Part shown: positions 9,988 through 19,062 of the stretch, one piece after another | Position numbering within the stretch: position 1 is the first letter of the stretch | Layout of the letters: the number at the start of each line of letters is the position of its first letter | NCBI GenBank assembly: GCA_021160245.1 | Contig: JAGHCW010000188.1 | Location: forward strand, 1-37,929 | Source: a bacterium | GTDB taxonomy: Bacteria; B130-G9 | Length of the DNA: 37,929 nucleotides | Direction of reading: 5' to 3' | Made by a program: the position numbers and the translations under genes | Notes under the pieces: model-generated | What the model was told of the DNA's origin: nothing | What the model saw: only the letters and a program-made list of their open reading frames with translations | The model's database searches: none

Positions 9988-11267
9988 CTTGCTGGCTCCT
10001 CTCTAAAAAAGCGAACCGGTTTTCGCGACCCCTCGTCATAGACGCGTCGTCGAATTGCAGCCTCATCCAAGACAACCACCTCGGGTCTCACTCGCAGTCT
10101 AGCCTGGAGCCTCCGGATTATCTCGTTCGCCTCGGCAGACGGGTCCTTCAGCGCTACATATATGGTTAGGATATCGGATAGATTGGCATCTGTCCGCAAC
10201 TCAAGATAATAGTCGCAGACGGCGTCAATCTCGTCTAGTACCGAGTAAACGGTCTGGGGGTATAGCGTCGTACCTCGGACTTTCATCATCTGCTGCTTTC
10301 TGCCGAGAATGGGACCCAGCCGAGGCGTTATTCGTCCGCATGAACAAGGCTCGTCGATAAGGAAGCTGATGTCTCCCGTCTTGAAGCGGATGAGCGGCAT
10401 TCCCTCAACCATCATGGGTGTTATCACGAGCTCTCCGATCTGTCCCGGCGGCAAGACTGAGCCCTCGTTATCTACTATCTCGGCGATGGCGAGGTCGGGA
10501 TGCAGATGCCCCCCCGCCTGGGCTGCGCATTCGCAGAAAGTCGTTACCATCTCGGACGAGGCGTATGTGGAGAAGACCTTTGCGCCCCAGATGCTCTCCA
10601 AGTCTGCGCCCACCTTCAGAGGCGCAAGTCGCTCATCACGCAACGGCTCCCCTATGCAGACAAGTCGCTTAACTGCGGTCCTTCTGGGGTCGATGCCCTT
10701 CTTCTGAAGATGAATCCCAAGCCTCCTCAGGAATGTGGGGACACCCACAATCGCGGTAGGGTTCATCCTCGCTATGATCTCCGTGTGGCTCTGAGGCGTA
10801 TTGACGCCGTTGCGAATCGCCGCAGCGCCTAAGGCCCGGGTCCCAAGGAAATAGGCCAGGCCCGCGACGAAGCATCTGTCAATCGTGCAGGTCAAGAGGA
10901 CTATGTCGCTAGCTGTGATGCCACAAGCTGCAAACGACTTCATCTCGTTATACTCCAGCCGCCGCAGGTCGTGTTCAGTGTACATCACCTGGGTTGGCTT
11001 GCCGCAGGTCCCGGACGACAGAACGATATCGACTATCTGATTTGAAGAGACGGCGCGGAACTCATCGTTTGCCAGCTCAAAATCCGTCTTATCCGTAAAT
11101 GGCAGATCGGACATCTGGTCAAGAGTTATCCGCTCGATGTCCGGGGCTAGGTCTTCGAGAAGCTTTCTATAATAAGGCGAATTAGCCCGACAATAGGCCA
11201 GATGCTCTCGCAGGTTCTTCTGCTGGACGTCCCTGATGGCCTTGGGATCGGAGAATGCTATGTCCAA
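9969..11267 (-). CDS. Adenylate-forming ligase, phenylacetate-CoA ligase (PaaK/CapK)-like
   Basis: VLSSGTCGKPTQVMYTEHDLRR (P-loop), STYASSEMVTTFCEC, IRFKTGDISFL, C-terminal MKVRGTTLYPQTVY. Confidence 0.88.
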   Translation of the reverse strand: MDIAFSDPKAIRDVQQKNLREHLAYCRANSPYYRKLLEDLAPDIERITLDQMSDLPFTDKTDFELANDEFRAVSSNQIVDIVLSSGTCGKPTQVMYTEHDLRRLEYNEMKSFAACGITASDIVLLTCTIDRCFVAGLAYFLGTRALGAAAIRNGVNTPQSHTEIIARMNPTAIVGVPTFLRRLGIHLQKKGIDPRRTAVKRLVCIGEPLRDERLAPLKVGADLESIWGAKVFSTYASSEMVTTFCECAAQAGGHLHPDLAIAEIVDNEGSVLPPGQIGELVITPMMVEGMPLIRFKTGDISFLIDEPCSCGRITPRLGPILGRKQQMMKVRGTTLYPQTVYSVLDEIDAVCDYYLELRTDANLSDILTIYVALKDPSAEANEIIRRLQARLRVRPEVVVLDEAAIRRRVYDEGSRKPVRFFREEPASCRSAT

Positions 11268-11284
11268 ATGTCGATGGAGCTCGA

Positions 11285-12091
11285 TTATTCCGCCTCTTGA
11301 TCCATTTCAGCAGTCCGGGCCGCGATGATTGCTCGGACGTGATTCTTCAGTTCAAACGGTTTCATTTTCTTAAACACTTCCCACTTAAGTGCAGGGAGCT
11401 TATACAGCTTTATCTTACCCGGTTGAAGCACAAAGTCACGTGAGGGTATTTTCTCATTCCCGACGACGCACATGGGCACGATGGCGCATTGAGATTCAAG
11501 CGCGATGCGGAAGATAGAACCGTGGAATTGCCCCATGTCGGAGCTTCCTGACCGCGTCCCCTCAGGAAACGCGACTATGGAGACGCCATCTTTGAGCAAT
11601 CTGAGCGCCTTGGCGGAGAAATCAGCGAATGATATCTCGTTGACGCTGAGATAGCCCGCCATCCGTGCTGCTCTACCCAGAATAGGGATATTAAATGTCC
11701 AGGTATTCGCTACTTGGACAGCTTCAAACGGGAGACAGCCCATCAGGAATGGGTCCGAGGCGGAACGGTGATTACAGATGAAGATGAAGGGGCCAGGGCC
11801 GTCATCGGGACCGAGATTTCTGTAGCGAACTCTTATCAACGGGAAGGCAAGCCCATATATCACTGCAAGGCCATACCAGCTGATGCTTCGGCGAAGCCGC
11901 CTCAAAGCGAGCCTTCGAGAGAAAATGCCAATGATAAGAACCGCCGGGACCAATGCTAAAACGGCGAGCGGTGTAAAGAGCAGCAGCCACACGTAGAAGA
12001 ACGTGTTGAGATAGACGACGCGAAAATCTCTGTATTTTCTAAGGCCCCAGAAGAATGACAATGTGGATTTGAGTCGCCGGAGACGGGGCAT
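11285..12091 (-). CDS. 1-acyl-sn-glycerol-3-phosphate acyltransferase-like (LPLAT) protein
   Basis: FICNHRSASDPF (NHxxxxD) and VAFPEGTRSGSSDMGQFHGSIFRIA. Start trimmed to MPRLRRLKSTL to limit overlap with the ACP. Confidence 0.86.
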   Translation of the reverse strand: MPRLRRLKSTLSFFWGLRKYRDFRVVYLNTFFYVWLLLFTPLAVLALVPAVLIIGIFSRRLALRRLRRSISWYGLAVIYGLAFPLIRVRYRNLGPDDGPGPFIFICNHRSASDPFLMGCLPFEAVQVANTWTFNIPILGRAARMAGYLSVNEISFADFSAKALRLLKDGVSIVAFPEGTRSGSSDMGQFHGSIFRIALESQCAIVPMCVVGNEKIPSRDFVLQPGKIKLYKLPALKWEVFKKMKPFELKNHVRAIIAARTAEMDQEAE

Positions 12092-12104
12092 CTCTACACC
12101 GTCC

Positions 12105-12383
12105 TCAAACCGGTTTCTTGTCCGATTGGCTTTCCAAAGAGAGCTCAATGACATAATCATAAACGTCGCCTAAGGTCCGGATGCCTCTGAGTCTGGGGTC
12201 ATCACGAACCTTGACGTCGAACTTCTGCTGCAATCCAACGGCCAGGTCCACAACATCTAGGCTGTCCAAACCCAAATCATCAAACAAGTGCCTCTCGCGC
12301 AGAAGGTCGGCTTGCTTGATCTCAAAGGACTCCTTGAAAACCTCGTTGACCGCCGCGACTATCTGCTCATTTGTCATATCCAA
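12105..12383 (-). CDS. Acyl carrier protein
   Basis: 92 aa with LFDDLGLDSLDVVDLAVGLQQKF phosphopantetheine attachment motif. Confidence 0.92.
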   Translation of the reverse strand: MDMTNEQIVAAVNEVFKESFEIKQADLLRERHLFDDLGLDSLDVVDLAVGLQQKFDVKVRDDPRLRGIRTLGDVYDYVIELSLESQSDKKPV

Positions 12384-12399
12384 CCAGGTCTCGCTCCTA

Positions 12400-13626
12400 T
12401 CAATTCTCGGCCTTCTTGCAGACTAAGGCCGCGTTTATTCCGCCAAATGCAAAGCAGTTCTTGATAAAAATATCAATCTTGCGGCGTAGTAGGTTGATTA
12501 CATGATGCGGTCCACTGCAATCTGGGTCAACATTCACAAGGTTCAGCGTCGGGAATATCGCGCCTTCTGCCATCATGGCAAGTGACACTATAAGCTCAAG
12601 CGCGCCCGATGCGCCGAGGGTATGTCCGATATGCCCTTTGAGGCTGCTCACAGGCACGTTGTCCCCCAATATCTGGCTTATCGCTTCCGCCTCTTCCTTA
12701 TCCCCCTGGAGCGTCGCAGTTGCGTGGGCATTGATGTAATCAACGTCCGCCGGGGAAATCCCCGCGTCTTTCATCGCATTGCTGAGGCAGGAGATTATTG
12801 AGGCGCTGTTTGATTGGCTGATGTGCGCTCCGCTGCCGCAGGTGTTGTATCCGATGATCTCCCCATAGACCTTCGCCTCTCTTCTCCGAGCATGATCGTA
12901 TTCCTCAAGCACTATCATTCCGCTACCCTCGCCGCAGACAAGTCCGTCTCTATCTTTGTCGAATGGCCTCGGCGTTTTTTGCGGCTCGTTATTGTAGTTT
13001 GTGGAAGTCGCCATAAGAACGTCAAATATCCCGGTTACCGTCGGATGAAGCTCCTCTGCCCCGCCGCAAAGCGCCAAGTCCTGCCTGCCGAGACGGATCA
13101 AATCGTATCCGACGCCGATTGCCTGCAAGGCAGACGCACACGCCGCAGACGTTGCCATCACGCAGCCCGTAATTCCGAGCAGCTGCGCCACGTTCATCGC
13201 TGCCGTGTGAGAAACGCACTGAAAGAACTTTGTCGAGGTTAGGTTCGTGATGTTCCGCTCTGGCAGAATCGTATCATAAGCCTCGAATATGCTCTGAGCG
13301 CCGCCCATTGTTGAGCCGATAATGCACCCCATACGACCCGAAGTCCGCGCCTCGTCCTCTATGCGCGCGTCCTTGAGAGCTTGCTGAGCAGCCTGCGCGG
13401 CGAAGAGACTCATCCGGCCCATTGTCCGCCGATACTTTCGGGGGATCGCTTTGGGATTCACAAGCTCGGCCGGCGCCGCGACGAGGCTTTTGAGACCGGT
13501 CAGTTCATCCCACCCGTCCATGAACCTGACGGCGCTTCTGCCTTGTCTTATGCCCTCAATAAGCGAGGGGACATCGCCGCCCAAACCAGAAACAGCGCCT
13601 ACTCCGGATATAATAACTCTCTTCAA
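12400..13626 (-). CDS. Beta-ketoacyl-ACP synthase II-like
   Basis: TSAACASALQAIGVGYDLI (Cys), NAHATATLQGDKEEAEA, KGHIGHTLGASG. Probable TTG start (LKRVIISGVGAVSGLG); ORF extends to 13716. Confidence 0.9.
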   Translation of the reverse strand: MKRVIISGVGAVSGLGGDVPSLIEGIRQGRSAVRFMDGWDELTGLKSLVAAPAELVNPKAIPRKYRRTMGRMSLFAAQAAQQALKDARIEDEARTSGRMGCIIGSTMGGAQSIFEAYDTILPERNITNLTSTKFFQCVSHTAAMNVAQLLGITGCVMATSAACASALQAIGVGYDLIRLGRQDLALCGGAEELHPTVTGIFDVLMATSTNYNNEPQKTPRPFDKDRDGLVCGEGSGMIVLEEYDHARRREAKVYGEIIGYNTCGSGAHISQSNSASIISCLSNAMKDAGISPADVDYINAHATATLQGDKEEAEAISQILGDNVPVSSLKGHIGHTLGASGALELIVSLAMMAEGAIFPTLNLVNVDPDCSGPHHVINLLRRKIDIFIKNCFAFGGINAALVCKKAEN

Positions 13627-13737
13627 TCTTGTATTCTCCGATTTCTTAGGTCGCCCGTCGCCTTGCTCGTGCGCCAGGCTATGTCCGACAAGTTGGCGAA
13701 GGAGGATTCTTCCCATATTCCGCCTGCCGGAAACATC

Positions 13738-14469
13738 TTACATGGCCATGCCGCCGTTGACGCCGATGACCTGTCCATGAATGTACATGTTCTCCTCGGT
13801 GCAGAGGAAATCAACGAGCGCAGCTACGTCTTCTGGCATGCCGAAGCGATTTAGTGGAATGAGCGGCAGTATCTCGCCCTTGTTAAGACCAGCAGTCATG
13901 TCAGTCTCGATAACGCCCGGGGCAACCACATTGACTAGTATGTGCTTCCGTCCGACCTCTCTCGCCAGCGCTTTCGCGGCGCCTATTAGCCCCGCCTTTG
14001 ACGCCGAGTAATTGACCTGACCTCCGTGTCCGATTTGGCCAGAAATCGAGGAGATAACTACGATGCGGCCTCGTTTGACACGAAGCATCGGAAACAGAAT
14101 CGAATGTATCACATTGTAAAAGCCGTCGAGATTGGTGGACAGCACGGTATCCCACTCATCTTTTGTCATCCAAACAAGGAGATTGTCACGGGCGATTCCA
14201 GCGCAGAACACAACGGCATCTGGGGGGGTCTCATTCGCTCTATCCTCAAGAGACTCTCTCGTCTGCTCATAATTAGAGATATCGAATGACAGTGGCAGGC
14301 ACAACCGTCCTAGCGACTCAACCTCCGCTCCAACCGCCGCCGCCGCCTCGTGATTGCTGTAGTATCCGAGCCATATATCAAAGCCGGAACGGGCGAGGCG
14401 CAACGCTATTGCGCGTCCAATGCCACGGCTACCTCCGATAACAAGCGCGGTTTTCTCATCTCTGCTCAT
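13738..14469 (-). CDS. 3-oxoacyl-ACP reductase (FabG-like SDR)
   Basis: ALVIGGSRGIGRAIALRLARSG, VISSISGQIGHGGQVNYSASKAGLIGAAKALARE, PGVIETDMT. Start trimmed to MSRDEKTALVIGG. Confidence 0.93.
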   Translation of the reverse strand: MSRDEKTALVIGGSRGIGRAIALRLARSGFDIWLGYYSNHEAAAAVGAEVESLGRLCLPLSFDISNYEQTRESLEDRANETPPDAVVFCAGIARDNLLVWMTKDEWDTVLSTNLDGFYNVIHSILFPMLRVKRGRIVVISSISGQIGHGGQVNYSASKAGLIGAAKALAREVGRKHILVNVVAPGVIETDMTAGLNKGEILPLIPLNRFGMPEDVAALVDFLCTEENMYIHGQVIGVNGGMAM

Positions 14470-14482
14470 TTGCAGATATCCC

Positions 14483-15103
14483 TTAGAAAAATGTTCCCAC
14501 GATAAACGCCACGAAATCAGTTCCGGCGTTATCTCGATGAAACCCGCCGTTTGAGATGTGCCCAAATCGTATGGCTGCGAAGATTGGCTCCCACGTCTTG
14601 AACGAGAGCTCCACGCCCAGTCCGGCCCTCGGGTTGAAATTGAACCTAAGTCCCTGCCCCGACCGCCGGAAATCTGTGTAAATAACGCCTATTCCCGCCT
14701 CGAGATAGGGACGTATGCCGCCGGGGAAATCGCCCAGATAGTTGAATACTAGCATTCCGATCGAGGCCATAGCTCGACGGTTGGGACGGACTGTCATTCC
14801 GGTCGCGCACTCGAGTTTCAGGCGCAAGCGCTTTGGTACCTCGTGGTGACTGAACTTCGCATAGTCGAGGATCGCACAGCCCGAAAGCAGAGCGAAGCTG
14901 CGGTCGAAGTCTGGGTTATAGGTGTTCCCAAGCACTGCTGACACCCCATAGCGGTTACGGATGCTTTTGGTCTCATTCTCCTCTGAGCAAGCTCTGCCTG
15001 GAATCGCCACTGCAATGACAACCAAGAGAACCAGCGGAAATAATGCAGTACGAACCGGATGCAGACCAGCTGCTGTCAAATCTGTGATCGAATGGGAGCC
15101 CAT
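14483..15103 (-). CDS. PagL-like lipid A 3-O-deacylase / acyloxyacyl hydrolase family
   Basis: Signal peptide, beta-barrel-like C-terminus with RFGHISNGGFHRDNAGTDFVAFIVGTFF (PagL-type HxSN...N.G motif, terminal Phe). Confidence 0.78.
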   Translation of the reverse strand: MGSHSITDLTAAGLHPVRTALFPLVLLVVIAVAIPGRACSEENETKSIRNRYGVSAVLGNTYNPDFDRSFALLSGCAILDYAKFSHHEVPKRLRLKLECATGMTVRPNRRAMASIGMLVFNYLGDFPGGIRPYLEAGIGVIYTDFRRSGQGLRFNFNPRAGLGVELSFKTWEPIFAAIRFGHISNGGFHRDNAGTDFVAFIVGTFF

Positions 15104-15277
15104 TAAGAATTGCCTCTTGGTGTCATCTAAGGAGATTCCATATAGCTGATGGCGCAGATTACTGGATTAGTATAGATTTGCAAGGGCAAGAGAACGAGGT
15201 AGAGAATCAGATTGAAGTTTAGGGCGGGCTTTCCAAAGGCAGAGCATAAGTCGGATTTTGGGGTCGTGGCGTGCCGG

Positions 15278-15325
15278 GGCTTGTCTCCGCCCGTCTATGT
15301 ATTAGGGCAGACACAAGGCCTGCCC
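15278..15325 (+). repeat. Dispersed REP-like repeat, copy 1
   Basis: GGCTTGTCTCCGCCCGTCTATGTATTAGGGCAGACACAAGGCCTGCCC; second copy at 18921. Contains GGGCAG...CTGCCC inverted repeat. Confidence 0.72.
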
Positions 15326-15406
15326 TTTTGTGTGGTATGCCGAATTCAGATATCCCGTTGCATTCCTATCGAAAAGGCCCTCATGTCATTGCCTTTTCTT
15401 TGGCTC

Positions 15407-16330
15407 TCAGCTCTTCAGCGCGGCCCGGACTTTCGACGCTAGCAGGGCGAGTTGATATGGCTTCTGCGCTAGATCGAGCGCGCCATCATCAATCATCTTC
15501 TGCACCTTATCATCCATAGTATAGCCCGAAGCAAGAATGGCCCGAACATTCGGATCGATCTTTTTGAGCGCTGTAAAGCACTCACTGCCGCCCATCTCAG
15601 GCATGATCATGTCGATTTTTAACACCCCCAGTTCGAGAATGGCCACCTGTTGGGTTTGAGTCCTCAACAGATGCGCATACATCTCCTCTTCCGCAATCTT
15701 CCGTTCTGCAACATCGCGACTGGCGACGGAGATCACATCCCGATCGTCCAAGATGCCGCGTGAAAGCTCCGTCTCAACGTGTAATATCCCACCATCTTTG
15801 GTCCGAAATCTCTCTTTCGTTTTCTGCCGTCTCCCATAAGCCGCCTCAGCAAGAGCTCACCCCGCCTTAGCCATTTGATCGGGCGCATATAGCAACCGGA
15901 AACTCTTGCCCAAAAGGTCTTGCTCAGAATAGCCTAAAGACTCTTCCACAGCCCTATTGGCACGGATTATGGCTCCCCCGAGATCCGTGATTAGCATAAT
16001 GTGGTCCTTGGGGTTGCGATGCCCCTTCATTTCGTCATCCAAGTGTCGTTCATCCGCGCCGTCGGGCGATAGCGCCGAGGAGGCGGCACGATCAGGGGAG
16101 AAGGCCTGAGAGTCGCCGGGCAAGTCCACGGACAACTCTCGATCGATGCATTGCTGAAGAACTTTCAGCACGAGATTCTCGTCTTGCGGCTGCCATACAT
16201 ATTGTGCGATGCTGTTCTCGCAGAACAACTCCATGCAGACGAAACTCATTCCGGGAGGGGAAGATGGGAAATCAGAACCGCAGGATGACACTCTCAATAG
16301 TAATCCTCTTATCCGCATTTCTGTTCTCAA
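15407..16330 (-). pseudogene. Remnant of PAS-containing hybrid sensor kinase: PAS, premature TGA, second PAS end, then receiver fragment with histidine kinase core missing
   Basis: ORFs 15857..16330 and 15407..15751 share a frame and are joined by ...DQMAKAG*ALAEAAYGRRQKTKERFRTKDGGILHVETELSRGILDDRDVIS. The following ERKIAEEEMYAHLLRTQTQQ jumps directly into a receiver tail (IDMIMPEMGGSECFTALKKIDPNVRAILASGYT). Confidence 0.8.
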
Positions 16331-18879
16331 GCGCCTCGGCAGCCGGCTCCGACATCAAGGAACTGGATAAAGCTCTTATCGAAGTGATCGAGCAATTTGA
16401 CAAGATCATAGTTCAAGATGGCCCGGAACGCATCAGCTTTCCTTGGGACCCGGGTCAGCACGAGATCGACGTAACCGTTAAACCGCCTGATTTCACATCT
16501 TATTGGACGTTTACGCCAAAGATCGGCGAGAGACCGCGGGTGCGGGATATTGACGGCGCTATCACGAGTAGCATATTCGTCGGCACAAAGCGCGTGGGCA
16601 AGAGATTCGCGGTCGAGAACTGGCGCGTAACCTGGGAGCGTCGAGGCGATGGCTATATCGCCAAATCAAAGGAGATTGTTCAGAGGTTTGACGAGCTCTA
16701 CATCCCGTTCAACAGTGAGAAAGACAAGCTCTTCCCGCAGAAGGTCTATCAGTTTGAGAATATGCAGTTTGAGCACGACCGAATGCAATACACAATCCCG
16801 AAGGGCAAGATGGTCATCGTCGAGGCGGACGGCAAGCCGTTTGCGGCATACATATTTGGCAAGGGTAAGCTCTATTACGATCCGCCGAGGCAGCTTGCCA
16901 AAGACGTTTTGGATTCTGACCGCGAGGCGCAGCAGCTGAGGTTCCATTTGAAGACGGATAAGCTCAAGGGCTCTAAATTCAAGAATGCGGTTATTCTAGG
17001 TCACCCAGTTTGGTTTGGGTCTTTCCTCGGTGAACTTGAGCTGACGGAAGTTTCCGATCCCAAGCTCGAAAAGAGAGCCCACAAGGCTTTTTTTGAGAGG
17101 CTGTTGCCCTCAATGAGGGGCCTAGGCCTGGCATTCGGCGGATCGAAGCGGACGATCTGCCGCTTCCTGACCGATCCCGGTTCATTTTTCATTGATTTTG
17201 ACACTGCAAAGCACGACCTGCTGTGCTACTCATACCAGCCCTCGAGGGTCAGAGAGGTGAGACTATTGGGGCGCTCCAAGAGGCGGCTCTCTGCGAGAAA
17301 ATACAAGTGGTTCAAGATATATTGTGAGTATGACGAGGCGAGGCAGCGGGAGACCATGTCCAGACATCAATTGGAGCGCGAGAGCAAGGACGAGGTCAAG
17401 ACGAACTCGTGGTCTGTGGATGTGAAGTTCGAGAAGGGCATGCTCGACAAGGTCAAAAAGGGCAAGTTCGAGATAGCTTTTGAATACGAGACGCTAAGGC
17501 CAAATGCCAGTACTGCCGAATTCGACTTCTCTACCCTTAAACCGACTGCAGTAACCGACCCTGGCGGCGATGATATCCTGTTCTTCGATATGGGATGGAA
17601 GCTGCTCATCCCGGTGGACCCCGTCGATGCGGCAGCGCGCAGAATGAACGTGCTCCATGCTGAGGGCAGGGAACCTGGCGATATCGACTGGACGCACAGT
17701 TATATGGATGGTTGGCTTCCTGATACCGGCTACTTGGATTGCAAAGCCTTTGAACTGAAGATAACCGTTCCGGAGAAATTCGATGTCGCTTCAGTGGGGA
17801 AACTACTCGAAGAGCGCGTGCAAGACGGATATCGAATGAAACACTGGATTGGGGAACACTGCGTTAGATTCCCCGGATTCATCATAGGGGAGTTCTCACT
17901 TCTTAATTCGTCTGCGACCACGCCCATTCTGGTTTATTCCAAGGACGACAGTCAGGCTAGAAAATACGTCCTCCCGGAGATAGAGAGCAGTTTGCTCTTG
18001 TACAGCAAGCTATTCGGTGAGTACCCCTATTCGAAACTCTCCGTCTGCCCTGTTAATTATGGCCATGGCAGGGGCTTTGCCTCGCTTGTAACGATTACAA
18101 AACGGAGAGCGAGCCTAGGCGATAGGCAGGCGGGGCTTTATTGCCACGAGGTGTCTCATCAGTGGTGGGGCAATATCGTCGGGTGGTTTTCGTCAAATGA
18201 CCAATGGCTCTCCGAGGGTTTCGCCGAGATGTCCACGCTTCTGTATCTTCAGTCCGCACGTGACAACAAATCGGTCAAGAAGAGGCTCAAGGACTGGGGC
18301 TACATGGCGAAAAAACAGGATGAGAAGGGAGCGATTTGGCTTGGTGGGTACCGTCTGCGAGAGGGTTATTTCGATCTCACCTATAGCAAGGGCGCGTACG
18401 TGATGCACATGTTGCGGATGATGCTGGGCGATGATGAGTTTATTCGCATCTTACGGACATTCGTTGACCAATTTCGGTGGAAGCGGGCCACGACGTCCGA
18501 CTTCCAGGACGTCTGCGAGCTCGCGCTCGGCCACGACAGGTTGATTGAGCTCGGCGGCGAGCCAACGCTTTCATGGTTCTTCGAGCAGTGGATATACAGC
18601 AACGGCTACCCTAAATACGAGTATTCTTGGACGAGTAAGGAGGCCGAGGGTGGCACTTGGGAGCTTACCTGCAAGATCAAGCAGGTCGGCGACAAGCTCT
18701 TTAAGATGCCGATACCGATATGGGTCTATGCGGAAGACGACGATCAATACCTGTTGAGAAAACTGGTTTTTGAGAGAGAGCATGAATTCGTCATGTCCGT
18801 CCCCAAAAAGCCGAAGAAGGTCGAGCTCGACCCATTCAACAGCGTTCTCTGCGACGTGAAATCAGTCAGGGCAAGATAG
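16264..18879 (+). CDS. M1-family-like zinc metallopeptidase
   Basis: LYCHEVSHQWWGNIVGWFSSNDQWLSEGFAEMSTLLYL (HExxH-x18-E). Start trimmed to MGNQNRRMTLSIVILLSAFLFSSASA (signal peptide). Confidence 0.9.
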   Translation: MGNQNRRMTLSIVILLSAFLFSSASAAGSDIKELDKALIEVIEQFDKIIVQDGPERISFPWDPGQHEIDVTVKPPDFTSYWTFTPKIGERPRVRDIDGAITSSIFVGTKRVGKRFAVENWRVTWERRGDGYIAKSKEIVQRFDELYIPFNSEKDKLFPQKVYQFENMQFEHDRMQYTIPKGKMVIVEADGKPFAAYIFGKGKLYYDPPRQLAKDVLDSDREAQQLRFHLKTDKLKGSKFKNAVILGHPVWFGSFLGELELTEVSDPKLEKRAHKAFFERLLPSMRGLGLAFGGSKRTICRFLTDPGSFFIDFDTAKHDLLCYSYQPSRVREVRLLGRSKRRLSARKYKWFKIYCEYDEARQRETMSRHQLERESKDEVKTNSWSVDVKFEKGMLDKVKKGKFEIAFEYETLRPNASTAEFDFSTLKPTAVTDPGGDDILFFDMGWKLLIPVDPVDAAARRMNVLHAEGREPGDIDWTHSYMDGWLPDTGYLDCKAFELKITVPEKFDVASVGKLLEERVQDGYRMKHWIGEHCVRFPGFIIGEFSLLNSSATTPILVYSKDDSQARKYVLPEIESSLLLYSKLFGEYPYSKLSVCPVNYGHGRGFASLVTITKRRASLGDRQAGLYCHEVSHQWWGNIVGWFSSNDQWLSEGFAEMSTLLYLQSARDNKSVKKRLKDWGYMAKKQDEKGAIWLGGYRLREGYFDLTYSKGAYVMHMLRMMLGDDEFIRILRTFVDQFRWKRATTSDFQDVCELALGHDRLIELGGEPTLSWFFEQWIYSNGYPKYEYSWTSKEAEGGTWELTCKIKQVGDKLFKMPIPIWVYAEDDDQYLLRKLVFEREHEFVMSVPKKPKKVELDPFNSVLCDVKSVRAR

Positions 18880-18920
18880 AGGCGGATTTCTTCATCTGGT
18901 CAGAGGCTGTGTAGGATGGT

Positions 18921-18968
18921 GGCCTGTCTCCGCGCATCTATATATTTGGGCAGACACAAGGCCCGTCC
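18921..18968 (+). repeat. Dispersed REP-like repeat, copy 2
   Basis: GGCCTGTCTCCGCGCATCTATATATTTGGGCAGACACAAGGCCCGTCC; same orientation as copy 1 with only a few mismatches. Confidence 0.72.
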
Positions 18969-19062
18969 CTACATGTTGTCCGCTCTGTCGAGACCTGACT
19001 TATTGGACGGCAGGTTGTCATCCTGAATATGAATAGAGATTGAGAGAGAGTCGTTTGCTGCA

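Noticed and set aside
15857-15859. TGA recoding (Gly/Trp/Sec) in the PAS gene
   Set aside because: TGA serves as an ordinary stop elsewhere in the window (for example the microORF and rdgB-region genes), and the downstream kinase core is deleted, so a pseudogene is simpler.
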